Source: Ignavibacteria bacterium
GTDB lineage: Bacteria > Bacteroidota > Ignavibacteria > Kapaibacteriales > UBA4661
Direction: 5' to 3'
NCBI GenBank assembly: GCA_014654705.1
Contig: JACVZY010000006.1
Coordinates: 31,179 to 95,178 of the forward strand
DNA length: 64,000 nucleotides
The position numbers and the translations under genes were made by a program. Under the pieces are notes generated by a model. That model saw only the letters and a list, made by a program, of their open reading frames with translations, did no database searches and was not told the DNA's origin. Shown piece after piece: positions 1 to 8,854 of the stretch (positions are counted from its first letter, which is position 1; every line of letters starts with the position of its first letter).

Positions 1-113
1 AGGAATACGGCAGATACCGTTTAGAAGCAACGCTCCTGAATGACAACGGCGACACCCTCAGTCGCCGCTCAAAAAGCATTGATTACCAACCAAGCCGTAC
101 AAAACCTCAATAA
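1..113 (+). CDS. C-terminal end of an unidentified protein (partial)
   Basis: Frame 3 is open from the window edge to a TAA at 111-113 and encodes 36 visible residues (first full codon at position 3). The alternating hydrophobic/polar stretch YRLEATLLNDNGDTL looks like a strand-turn-strand of a beta-sandwich, then the chain ends in a basic, proline-containing tail. The stop lies 12 bases before the kinase start, so the gene probably belongs to the same transcript and may be part of the polysaccharide locus. The family cannot be named from this fragment. No start codon is in the window. Confidence 0.45.
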   Translation, partial: EYGRYRLEATLLNDNGDTLSRRSKSIDYQPSRTKPQ

Positions 114-125
114 TCATCGCAGAGC

Positions 126-2216
126 ATGGCAAATTTTTTAGAAACGCGAGCCTTCACCGATACCTTGCTGGACAATTTTGCCTCGGCGGTGCTGGCGATT
201 GACAAGGAAGGTACCATTCTGTTTTGCAATCGCTCGGCAGAGGAATTGCTTGGCTACACGGCAGATGAGCTGGTGACGAAACAAAACATTAGTATTCTGC
301 AAGACAAAGAAACAGTAGAGAACCTCCGTGATGAGCTTTCCCAAGCATTTGGCATCAAGAATCTTACAGATGTAGGATTACTTTTTGCCGCCGCAGAGCG
401 CTCGCACAGGCAGCGCCGTATCTGGAAATATCGTGCAAAAAATGGTCGCGTTATCAGTGTTGAAATGGCACTCAGCGTTCTTGAGCACCACCAAAGTGCA
501 ACACAAGATTTGTTCATTACAGCACGGAACATTGAAGAGCAACAAGGGCTGGCAGAACTGAAGGTAGAACTCCTTTCGCGCCTGAGTCACGAGATGCGAA
601 CCCCCTTGCATGGCATTATCGGCGCACTGGAACTTCTTGCTTCTACACCTCTGGCACCCGAGCAGAAAGAAATTCTAGCACTCGCCCGCTCAAAATCGGA
701 CATTCTTGTTTCGCTCATCAACGATATTTTCGAGTACTCACGCTCTCAGGGACGTTCTCTCAGTTTGGAGCGAGTGCCGGCAGAACCCCGCGCTATTATG
801 CGTAATATCGTGGAAGTGTTGAGTGAACGGATTTCATCGCGGGATATTGCTATTATTTCGGCAATTGACGAAGCAGTGCCGAACCAGATTCTCTGCGACC
901 CAGTGCGTCTGTATCAGGTTCTTATGACGGTAGTATCCATTCTGGCAAGTTTTATGAATGACGGCACGATCCACCTAGCACTGGAATTTTTACCAAGTGC
1001 AAGTGAAGAATTTGGTGGGCTGTACTTTACTATACGAGGCGCTGCGACGACTATCAACGTTCAAAAGCGCGGGCAGATTCTGGCTCTTATCCAGCACGAA
1101 GAAGAATCGCCGGACGTGAGCGCCGAAAGCCTGCAATTATCCCTCGCCCGCAGTGTGATTATGGCAATGGGTGGATTTTTTTGGAGTGAGAAAAAAGAAT
1201 ATGTTAATGACAATGAAACCATCATGCACATTGTCGTTTCGGTAGAAAGCGCAGACGAAACAAATTCCGGAAACCTACCGACAGACGCTGCACACACCCA
1301 CGATAGTGAACGAACAGTTGATAATACCATCGTCGCAAACCGTTCGACCAGTAGCGCTGAGAAGGAAGCACTAACCAGAAAATCTGACTTCGGCAATACA
1401 TCGCAGGCACATTCACAACCGGGCACTACTGGTATTGGCAGGCGTATTCTCATTGTGGACGACGACCCCGATAACTGCCAGTTAGCAGCATTATTTCTCC
1501 GTGGGCTGAACGACAAACAGGGCAATGCACCGCTGATTACCATCGCCAATAACGGTCTGGAAGCCTTAGGAGAAGCGCAGAAAATCAGGTTTGATGTTAT
1601 TCTCATGGATGTCCAAATGCCACTCATGGATGGCTTTGAAGCGACAGAGTGTATTCGAGCTTTCGAGGCGAATAACCACTTCAAACGCACACCAATACTG
1701 GCTGTAACGGCGCATACGATGGAAAACTACCGCGAACTCTGCTTGCAGAAAGGCATGGATGATTATATGTCGAAACCAGTCAAAAAACAACAGTTGCAGG
1801 AATTTGTTCAAAAATGGCTTGACCGCAAGCCCATTATTATCGTTGCCGACGACAGCGACGATTATCGCTTATTACTCAAATTGCAATTTGACAAACAGAA
1901 GCAATACTCAATTATTTTTGCAACGAATGGACAAGAAGTCCTTAATTTGTGTCAGAACCACGACGTGGATGCAATCCTGCTTGATATGCAAATGCCCATC
2001 ATGACTGGCTACGAAGCAGCTCCAATCCTACGACAAATGCCTAAATACAGTACCATCCCCATTTGGGGTCTGACGGCACATGAAGGCTTGCCAGAGATTG
2101 AAAAGGTTCTTGCCGTCGGTTGCGACCGCTGCTTTACGAAAGGAAATTTGTCGGTAATTCGCCAAATCATTGCCGGATTCGACGAGTATTTTTTACTATC
2201 GCAAACTATACAGTAA
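126..2216 (+). CDS. Hybrid histidine kinase: PAS, HisKA, degenerate ATPase domain, two receivers
   Basis: A 696-residue soluble sensor with no membrane segment. Residues 13-135 are a PAS domain (CNRSAEELLGYTADEL). HisKA follows with the phospho-acceptor H155 in LSRLSHEMRTPLHGI. Residues 220-375 occupy the place of the HATPase_c domain, but the N-box asparagines are missing (RLYQVLMTVVSILASF), no DxGxG box is seen, and the G2 box reads SLQLSLA instead of GLGLA. Two receivers follow: D495 (LMDVQMP, K550) and D620 (LLDMQMP, K672). A serine/threonine-rich linker at 378-435 separates kinase and receivers. The Hpt gene directly downstream would relay phosphate. If the ATPase domain is dead, the protein may act as a phosphatase, scaffold or heterodimer partner. 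Known for the family: hybrid kinases with an Hpt partner. Inferred: a link to polysaccharide synthesis, from position. Confidence 0.88.
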   Translation: MANFLETRAFTDTLLDNFASAVLAIDKEGTILFCNRSAEELLGYTADELVTKQNISILQDKETVENLRDELSQAFGIKNLTDVGLLFAAAERSHRQRRIWKYRAKNGRVISVEMALSVLEHHQSATQDLFITARNIEEQQGLAELKVELLSRLSHEMRTPLHGIIGALELLASTPLAPEQKEILALARSKSDILVSLINDIFEYSRSQGRSLSLERVPAEPRAIMRNIVEVLSERISSRDIAIISAIDEAVPNQILCDPVRLYQVLMTVVSILASFMNDGTIHLALEFLPSASEEFGGLYFTIRGAATTINVQKRGQILALIQHEEESPDVSAESLQLSLARSVIMAMGGFFWSEKKEYVNDNETIMHIVVSVESADETNSGNLPTDAAHTHDSERTVDNTIVANRSTSSAEKEALTRKSDFGNTSQAHSQPGTTGIGRRILIVDDDPDNCQLAALFLRGLNDKQGNAPLITIANNGLEALGEAQKIRFDVILMDVQMPLMDGFEATECIRAFEANNHFKRTPILAVTAHTMENYRELCLQKGMDDYMSKPVKKQQLQEFVQKWLDRKPIIIVADDSDDYRLLLKLQFDKQKQYSIIFATNGQEVLNLCQNHDVDAILLDMQMPIMTGYEAAPILRQMPKYSTIPIWGLTAHEGLPEIEKVLAVGCDRCFTKGNLSVIRQIIAGFDEYFLLSQTIQ

Positions 2217-2256
2217 GAGACTTCATTGTAAGAAAGAGAAACCCAAGGTAAGAGAT

Positions 2257-2568
2257 ATGAAAAAAAATATCGTTCATATTTCGTCAGATTTAGAGCCACT
2301 TATTCCGCGTTATCTTGACAACCGTCGGGCGGATATTGTTATGCTTCGTGAAGCGCTGCATTTGAGTAATAGCGACGTGATTCGCTCCATTGGTCATACG
2401 ATGAAGGGTTCCGGCGCATCCTACGGGCTAGAGGAAATAAGCACCTTTGGTCGTATGCTTGAGGTAGCCACTCAAGCCTCGGATATATCGGAGGTGGAAG
2501 TGATTATCAATCAACTTGCACATTTTTTGGAAACACTTGATATTATCTTTGTGGATGATATGCCGTAA
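2257..2568 (+). CDS. Hpt histidine phosphotransfer protein
   Basis: A 103-residue single-domain phosphotransfer protein. The signature HTMKGSG places the phosphorylated histidine at H47, within the usual four-helix-bundle length. The longest open frame starts inside the kinase gene at 2170. I prefer ATG 2257, which removes the overlap, has AAGG about 10 bases upstream, and gives a normal Hpt length. It lies 40 bases after the kinase and 16 bases before the glycosyltransferase. It likely carries phosphate between the two receivers of the kinase and another receiver; the receiver-PP2C protein at 10953-12155 is a candidate target. Confidence 0.85.
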   Translation: MKKNIVHISSDLEPLIPRYLDNRRADIVMLREALHLSNSDVIRSIGHTMKGSGASYGLEEISTFGRMLEVATQASDISEVEVIINQLAHFLETLDIIFVDDMP

Positions 2569-2584
2569 AAAGCTGTAACGCATT

Positions 2585-4393
2585 ATGTCTGAATACTACT
2601 TTCACCAGTTTGAAAACCGCCACCCTCCAGCACCGATTCCGTACTCACCCGCACGGGAAGCACTGTGGCAATTCTTAGCAACAATAGCTTTGGCGCTGGG
2701 CGCGTGGTATATTACGTGGCGCTGGACCTCCAGTATCAATGTTCAAGCGCTGTGGTTTGCGATACCGCTCCTTTTTGCCGAGACTTGTGCATATTTCGGA
2801 TTGATTCTTTTCGCCATCAATCTGTGGAAAACAGAAGACACGCCCAAAAAAGATCCGCCCCGCTTTATCCGCGAGTGTGTTCGTGAAGAAGATGCTCTGC
2901 ACGGCATAGAGCGCCCTCTGGCAGTAGATGTCTTTTTCCCGACGTACAACGAAGATGTTGAACTTGTCCGCATGGGAATACGCGACGCAAAGGCGATGCG
3001 CTATCCACACCCGATAGATATTGCCATTCACGTTCTGGACGATGGCAAGCGCGATGAAATGCGCCGTGTGGCAGAAGAAGAAGGCGTGAATTACATCACC
3101 CGTAGCAACAATATGGGCTTCAAAGCTGGGAACCTGCGCAATGCAATGGAGCAGACCTTTGGTGATTTTATTGTCATTTGTGATGCCGACACGCGCCCTT
3201 TCCCGACCATGCTGGCACACACACTTGGTTACTTCCGCGACCCGGATGTGGCATGGGTGCAGACCCCGCAGTGGTTTTTTGATTTGACCGCCGGAGAGCG
3301 TCTAAAAAACTGGATGCTTCGCCGCTTTTCCTACGCCGGATATGTGGTCGGAGCTGCTGTGGAAGGAATCATTGGCACAGTGGAAGTAGGGCATGACCGC
3401 TTTGTGAACGACCCACAAATGTTTTTTGAAATCATTCAGCGCCGCCGAAACTGGGCAAATGCTTCATTTTGCTGCGGTGCAGGTTCTATTCACCGCCGCG
3501 AAGCCGTGATGCAAGCTGCCATGCAGACCTACGCCGATGCTATTGATGGCGAGGTACGCCGCTTCACCGAAGAAATTCATGACGAAGACATCAAACGCGA
3601 CCTTTCGGACGCAATGCGCAAGGAACTGGCGCTTGAAACCGAAGTCGTACCGTATAAGTTCCATGTTTCGGAGGATATTTACACTTCCATCGTACTCCAT
3701 TCATATGAAGCACGCGAGTGGAAATCAGTTTTCCACCCGGAAGTGGAATCGAAAATGCTTTCGCCCCAAGACCTGCTCAGTTGGACGATTCAGCGCTTTA
3801 AGTATGCAGGCGGCTCACTAGATATTTTCTTCCACGACAATCCAATTTTTCGCAAAAGCCGTATGACCTTTGCGCAGCGCACGATGTATTTCGCAACGTT
3901 CTATTCCTATCTGGCTGGCGTGTGGAATGTTATTTTTCTCTTTGCGCCTATTGTCTATCTTTTCACAGGTGTATCGCCTGTGAGTGCAGATACCGCCGAG
4001 TTTGCAAAACGTTTTTTGCCGTTTATTGTTATGAGCGAACTTGCATTTTTGGTCGGTACGTGGGGTGTTCCGGGGTGGCAGGGAATGGCGAGCTATTTGT
4101 CATTTTTCCCTATCAATCTGAGAGCGCTCTGGACGGTGCTTCGCGGCGAAAAAATCCGCTTTCACGTTACCCCCAAAGACCGTCAGGAAGGTAATTTCTT
4201 GCACTTGGTCATCCCGCAGCTTACGGTTATCGTTCTGACTATTCTGGGTTTACTTTATGCCGGAATAATGATTTGGCTCGGCAAGACAACCAACTACGCG
4301 GGCTTTATCATCAATCTTTTTTGGGGAATTATCAACGTTAGCGCGATGGGCGGTTTGGTGGCAGCAGCCTTGTGGAAGCCGAAAGAGACCTAA
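2585..4393 (+). CDS. Cellulose-synthase-like family 2 glycosyltransferase
   Basis: A 602-residue processive beta-glycosyltransferase of the BcsA/CESA kind, placed in the inner membrane. Two transmembrane segments (about 28-48 and 55-80) precede the cytosolic GT2 domain, and about four follow after residue 425. Visible catalytic elements are LDDGKRD (D152/D153), the DxD motif CDADTR (D200, D202), VQTPQWFF, the catalytic-base motif SED (362-364) and the terminal motif QRFKY (403-407) in place of the usual Q(Q/R)xRW. There is no C-terminal PilZ domain, so direct c-di-GMP activation as in BcsA is not expected. A charged insert (about 325-350) precedes the SED motif. It is followed by three DUF3131 genes. 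The product is probably a beta-linked glucan or similar polymer, but the sugar cannot be read from sequence. Confidence 0.85.
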   Translation: MSEYYFHQFENRHPPAPIPYSPAREALWQFLATIALALGAWYITWRWTSSINVQALWFAIPLLFAETCAYFGLILFAINLWKTEDTPKKDPPRFIRECVREEDALHGIERPLAVDVFFPTYNEDVELVRMGIRDAKAMRYPHPIDIAIHVLDDGKRDEMRRVAEEEGVNYITRSNNMGFKAGNLRNAMEQTFGDFIVICDADTRPFPTMLAHTLGYFRDPDVAWVQTPQWFFDLTAGERLKNWMLRRFSYAGYVVGAAVEGIIGTVEVGHDRFVNDPQMFFEIIQRRRNWANASFCCGAGSIHRREAVMQAAMQTYADAIDGEVRRFTEEIHDEDIKRDLSDAMRKELALETEVVPYKFHVSEDIYTSIVLHSYEAREWKSVFHPEVESKMLSPQDLLSWTIQRFKYAGGSLDIFFHDNPIFRKSRMTFAQRTMYFATFYSYLAGVWNVIFLFAPIVYLFTGVSPVSADTAEFAKRFLPFIVMSELAFLVGTWGVPGWQGMASYLSFFPINLRALWTVLRGEKIRFHVTPKDRQEGNFLHLVIPQLTVIVLTILGLLYAGIMIWLGKTTNYAGFIINLFWGIINVSAMGGLVAAALWKPKET

Positions 4394-4465
4394 GTAAACA
4401 GCAACAACCTTCATTTGTCAAGGGATTCCTACCCTTCATCCAACACACTCAAACCATCAAGCACA

Positions 4466-5818
4466 ATGACCTTCAAAGACGGAATCCGTGCGGCACGTAG
4501 CCGCATCATTATCATTCTCGGACTACTCACTTCCATAGGCATTATCGTTGCCTTGGACAGTTTGAAGCTGCCCGGCTCATCGGGCATGAGTGCAGGCGCT
4601 TCATTGCCACAGCAGTCCTCAGCACAATTCACCGTAGAGCGCACGTCGCGCCTACCGATGCCGTCGCCCGGAGAATTAAGCGCCGAAGAACGAGAATTTG
4701 CTCGTATCGCATGGCAATATTTCGAGAAAAATTACCAACCGCAGACAGGCTTAGTGAACTCTGTGGACGGCTACCCGGCTTCCACGATGTGGGATACAGG
4801 TTCGTATCTGATGGGAGTTATCTCGGCGTATAAATTGGGAATTATCTCGAAATCGGTCTTTGCAGAGCGCATAAAATCTGCCCTTCAAGCCCTTTCGACT
4901 CTGGCGCTCTTCGACAACGAATTACCCAATAAATCGTACAACACGCTCACCAAAGAAATGGCAAATTACGACAACAGCCCCGCACCACGCGGCATTGGCT
5001 GGTCGGCTATTGACATTGGACGTTTGTTTGTGCCGATGAATATTCTTATTTGGAATTATCCTGAATTTGCCAGCGGTGTACGCCTCGTGCTGGAGCGTTT
5101 GCGCTTTCGGAATGTGGTGCGCGGCGGCACACTGTACGGCGCGGTAGTGGGTGACAGCAACCGCACCGAATACCCGCAAGAAGGCAGATTGGGTTACGAA
5201 GAATATGCCGCAAAGTCTTATGCGCTCATGGGTGCGGACGTATCGGTAGCGCTTCGTCAGGATGATTATTTGCACTTCGAGACCATTGACGGCATCCAAG
5301 TTCCTACGGATAGCCGCTCACCCGACCGTTACAAAGCATTTAACTACGTCGTTAGTGAGCCATATATTTTGGATGGTTTGGAATTTGGCTTTGATAATAT
5401 CTCCCGCGAGTTCGCATACCGTGTCTATGCCGCACAGGAAAAGCATTTCGACCAAACAAAGGTATTAACGGCGGTCAGCGAGGACAATATAGATGCACCG
5501 CCCTATTTCGTGTACAACACCGTGTACACGGGTGGCAAAGCATGGAGCTGCATTACAGACAAAGGCGAGGATGTATCGCGCTTCCGCTCCGTCAGCACCA
5601 AAGCGGTGTTTGGTTGGCACGCATTGTACCAAACCCCTTATACCAAACGTTTGTTTGAAAGCATTAAATCGCTCTACGACCCGCAAAAAGGCTGGTATTC
5701 GGGTCTGTATGAGCAGACAGGACAGCCGAACAAGGCAATCACCTGTAACACCAATGCAATCGTGCTGGAAGCGCTCGCATACAAACGCTTTGGAGCACAC
5801 CTGCAGTTGATTCGATAA
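4466..5818 (+). CDS. DUF3131 protein, first of three paralogues (membrane-anchored)
   Basis: A 450-residue protein. ATG 4466 starts a basic N-terminus and one hydrophobic segment (RIIIILGLLTSIGIIVAL). A TTG at 4415 would add 17 residues without a clear purpose. After a short Ser/Pro linker, DUF3131 runs from about residue 70 to the end: WQYFEKNY, GLVNSVDGYPASTMWDTGSY, ELPNKSYNT, GRLGYEEYAAKSY. The alternating helices with conserved aromatic and acidic residues resemble an (alpha/alpha) toroid of carbohydrate-active proteins. DUF3131 is commonly seen next to polysaccharide-synthase genes; its activity is not established to my knowledge. Position right after the glycosyltransferase suggests work on the nascent polymer in the periplasm. 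Confidence 0.82.
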   Translation: MTFKDGIRAARSRIIIILGLLTSIGIIVALDSLKLPGSSGMSAGASLPQQSSAQFTVERTSRLPMPSPGELSAEEREFARIAWQYFEKNYQPQTGLVNSVDGYPASTMWDTGSYLMGVISAYKLGIISKSVFAERIKSALQALSTLALFDNELPNKSYNTLTKEMANYDNSPAPRGIGWSAIDIGRLFVPMNILIWNYPEFASGVRLVLERLRFRNVVRGGTLYGAVVGDSNRTEYPQEGRLGYEEYAAKSYALMGADVSVALRQDDYLHFETIDGIQVPTDSRSPDRYKAFNYVVSEPYILDGLEFGFDNISREFAYRVYAAQEKHFDQTKVLTAVSEDNIDAPPYFVYNTVYTGGKAWSCITDKGEDVSRFRSVSTKAVFGWHALYQTPYTKRLFESIKSLYDPQKGWYSGLYEQTGQPNKAITCNTNAIVLEALAYKRFGAHLQLIR

Positions 5819-5959
5819 AGCCCAGATTGCACATACCTTCCAGAACGTATTGCAGAGGTACTATTAAACCCCTGAAGCAATTTTGCAGTCTTGCTCACAT
5901 CAGTTAAAAACTGTATCTTGCGGCATTGTCACGACACCACACAATCACCTCATCATGCT

Positions 5960-7360
5960 ATGAAAACACGATTATTGCTCCTCACGCTTTTGTTTGCTCT
6001 TGCGCCACTACTTGCGGAAGCACAGACCAAGACGAACTACGGTCGGCATCCGGGCAGAAATGGTGCGCTGACTGATGAAGAAATGAAAATGGCACGCACG
6101 GCATGGAAATACTTTGAGCGCAACTATCAGGATACCACCGGACTGGTCAATGCTGCCGATATGTTTCCTTCCACAACAATGTGGGATATTGCAGCATACA
6201 TGGCAGCGCTTGTATCGGTACGCGAACTGGGTATTATTGATGTTGGCACGTTCAATTACCGCATCGAAAAAATGTTCGCTACTTTTATGCGCCTTTCATT
6301 TTTTCGTGGTGAAATGCCGAACAAATGCTACAATACTATCACGGGTGAAAAAGTAAATTATGGCAATCAGCCGATGGAAATTGGCTATTCAGCAATAGAT
6401 TTGGCGCGATTTTTGGTGTGGTGTAAAATTATCAAAGAGCGCTATCCCGAGCACAGCGACCGTATTGATGATTTTATTCTGCGCTGGAATTTCAAGAACG
6501 TGATAGACAGCACCGGAATGCTTTACGGAGCCGGAATCAACGAAAAAGACAATAACAAAACGCAATATCTGCAAGAAGGACGCTTGGGCTATGAGGAATA
6601 TGCTGCCAAAGCCTTCCAGCTCTGGGGCTTCCAGACTGATCTTGCGGCAAAAGCCGAACCGTATGATACTCGCATGATATACGGCGTGGAAATCCCCTAC
6701 GATACCCGCGACCCTCGTGTGCTTGGCGCGCATAATTACGTTGTTTCGGAAAGTTATGTCTTGGACGGTGTGGAAATGAATTGGGACAAAGGCACCGACC
6801 GCGAATCCGATGATATGCACAGCACCGACAAGACCATCGCGGACTTTGCGCAGCGCATCTATAAAGTGCAAGAAGAGCGATACAAACGCACGGGCATTAT
6901 GACAGCCCGCACAGAGCATCAACTCGACAGCGACCCGTATTTCGTCTATGATGCCATTTTTACCGATGGCTACCCTTGGAATACCATTACCGAAGACAGT
7001 CGTTACGTACCCCAATTTGCCGCCGTTGCCTTGAAGGGTGCATTAGGACTCTGGGCACTCTGGGAAACAAAATATACCGATGCGCTGTTTAATTACATCA
7101 AAGGCGCTTACGACCCCGAGATTGGTTTTAATGAGGGTATCTTTGAACGAAAAGGGAATGACCGCATTAAAGCCTTTACAATGAACAACAACGGCATTAT
7201 GCTCGAAACGCTTCTCTACAAAGTACAAGGTAAACTTTTACGATTTTCGGGACGCGACAGCAAATGGGATAAGGTACTGCGCGAGCGCAAGGAACCGCCC
7301 GGAAGCTATATTTACGAACGACAGCGCAAGCCCACGCAAGCAGCAACGACGAATCGCTAA
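5960..7360 (+). CDS. DUF3131 protein, second paralogue (secreted)
   Basis: A 466-residue protein. I chose ATG 5960 because it gives a textbook signal peptide ending LLAEAQ; the longer frame from 5891 does not. The DUF3131 core matches its upstream paralogue closely: WKYFERNYQDTTGLVN, TTMWDIAAYMAAL, EMPNKCYNTITGE, GRLGYEEYAAKAFQLWG. It is probably soluble in the periplasm, in contrast to the anchored first copy. The C-terminus adds about 45 basic, arginine-rich residues (SYIYERQRKPTQ). The three tandem copies point to local duplication, perhaps giving differently localised subunits of one complex. Confidence 0.82.
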   Translation: MKTRLLLLTLLFALAPLLAEAQTKTNYGRHPGRNGALTDEEMKMARTAWKYFERNYQDTTGLVNAADMFPSTTMWDIAAYMAALVSVRELGIIDVGTFNYRIEKMFATFMRLSFFRGEMPNKCYNTITGEKVNYGNQPMEIGYSAIDLARFLVWCKIIKERYPEHSDRIDDFILRWNFKNVIDSTGMLYGAGINEKDNNKTQYLQEGRLGYEEYAAKAFQLWGFQTDLAAKAEPYDTRMIYGVEIPYDTRDPRVLGAHNYVVSESYVLDGVEMNWDKGTDRESDDMHSTDKTIADFAQRIYKVQEERYKRTGIMTARTEHQLDSDPYFVYDAIFTDGYPWNTITEDSRYVPQFAAVALKGALGLWALWETKYTDALFNYIKGAYDPEIGFNEGIFERKGNDRIKAFTMNNNGIMLETLLYKVQGKLLRFSGRDSKWDKVLRERKEPPGSYIYERQRKPTQAATTNR

Positions 7361-7406
7361 ATCTTTCGCTACCGAGCAAGGGCAAGCACAATGACGACCA
7401 CGACGC

Positions 7407-8840
7407 ATGAAACCTGCATTCAACCTTACAACCTTGCCTTTTTTTGCCTTGCCTTTCTTGAGCTTGCCTCTGTTGCGCAGCTTAGGCATGGCGATTGTAG
7501 CGGTGTTTGCTCTTGTATGCGTGTCGTGTGGAGTAGCGGTGCGGGCTGTGGACGAAGGAGCTGAAAAAGTTGGCGCTGCTTTTCAAGAAGGACGGCGCGG
7601 GCGCTTAACGGAAGACGAAATTGTCTGGGCTAAAACAGCGTGGAAGTACTTTGAAAACAACTATAATCCGCAGTCCGGCTTGGTAAATATCAAAGATGCA
7701 TACCAACTGGTAACAATGGAAAGCACTGCGGACTACATCGTAGCACTGATGGCGGCACGCGAACTGGAAGTTATCAGCAAGCACGAGTTCGATAGCCGAT
7801 TAAGTCTTGTCTTTGGGTTCTTGAATACAATGCCACTTGCTTTCGATGAACTGCCCAACGTGAATTACAATGCAGTTTCGTTGCGACCGACAGATTATGC
7901 TAATAATTACGGCACAATAGGCTGGGCAGTGAATCATGTAGGAAGATTGATGAATGTTCTCCGGCTCTTGCGCAACCGTTACCCGCAATATGGTGAATAC
8001 GCCGATCGTGTTGTGCTTCGCTGGGCTTTTTGTAATATTGTAGATGCACAAGGAAATTTATACAGCGCCGTAAACGTCAACGGGAAGCCCGAAAAGTACC
8101 TTGATGCCAAACACGGGTGGAAAGAATACACGGCACGCGGCTTCAAAACATGGGGGTTCCCCACCGATGCTTCCACCAGTATCGAACCTGCGGAAACTAT
8201 TCGTATTTACGACGTTGAACTCTACTTCGATGGCAAAGACGAGCGCGAAAGCGGTGGAAATAATGCGGTGAACAGTATGCCGTATTTCCTCATGGCACTG
8301 GAGTACGGGTGGGAAAATATTCCGTATCTCGCCATCGACAAGCGCTATTACGACCAAATGCAAGCCGTCTATGAAGTCCAAAAACGCCGCCATGAGCGCG
8401 AGGACATATTCACCGCCCGCGCGACGCATGAAGTCAATACTGAACCATATACGGTGTATGACGCTATTTTTTCCAACGGCTATAAATGGACAACGATTTC
8501 TAGCCAAGGGGTGTATTACCCATTCCTCTCTGCCGTTTCTACCAAAGCTGCTTTTGCAATGTGGGCAGTTTTCAAATCAGATTATACCGACCAACTTATG
8601 CTCATCGTCAACCACCTTTTCGATCCGGCGCGCGGCTGGTACGAAGGCAGGCTTGAAAAGACAGGCGATGCCGTCCGTACCTTGACCTGCGCAACCAATA
8701 GCGCCGTTCTGGAAGCATTGCTCTTCAAAAAAACAGGGCGATTATACACAAGAGCAAAAGAAGAAAACGACCTCTACAACATCTATCTACGCGACGAATT
8801 TAAGGTTATCAGCCGTTGCTTTCCCGTTAAACCGAAGTGA
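7407..8840 (+). CDS. DUF3131 protein, third paralogue (probable lipoprotein)
   Basis: A 477-residue protein. The hydrophobic N-terminus ends in FALVCVSCG, a possible lipobox, so a lipid anchor is likely. A start at the internal ATG 7488 would shorten the leader to about 15 residues and leave no basic end. The DUF3131 core is recognisable (TAWKYFENNYNPQSGLVN, ELPNVNYNA, WKEYTARGFKTWGFPTD) but is the most divergent of the three: the LPNK/YNT motif has become LPNV/YNA and GRLGYEEYAAK has become KHGWKEYTAR. If those residues are catalytic, this copy may be structural. The stop overlaps a GTG of the next frame. Confidence 0.8.
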   Translation: MKPAFNLTTLPFFALPFLSLPLLRSLGMAIVAVFALVCVSCGVAVRAVDEGAEKVGAAFQEGRRGRLTEDEIVWAKTAWKYFENNYNPQSGLVNIKDAYQLVTMESTADYIVALMAARELEVISKHEFDSRLSLVFGFLNTMPLAFDELPNVNYNAVSLRPTDYANNYGTIGWAVNHVGRLMNVLRLLRNRYPQYGEYADRVVLRWAFCNIVDAQGNLYSAVNVNGKPEKYLDAKHGWKEYTARGFKTWGFPTDASTSIEPAETIRIYDVELYFDGKDERESGGNNAVNSMPYFLMALEYGWENIPYLAIDKRYYDQMQAVYEVQKRRHEREDIFTARATHEVNTEPYTVYDAIFSNGYKWTTISSQGVYYPFLSAVSTKAAFAMWAVFKSDYTDQLMLIVNHLFDPARGWYEGRLEKTGDAVRTLTCATNSAVLEALLFKKTGRLYTRAKEENDLYNIYLRDEFKVISRCFPVKPK

Positions 8841-8854
8841 TTTTTTGCTGCACC

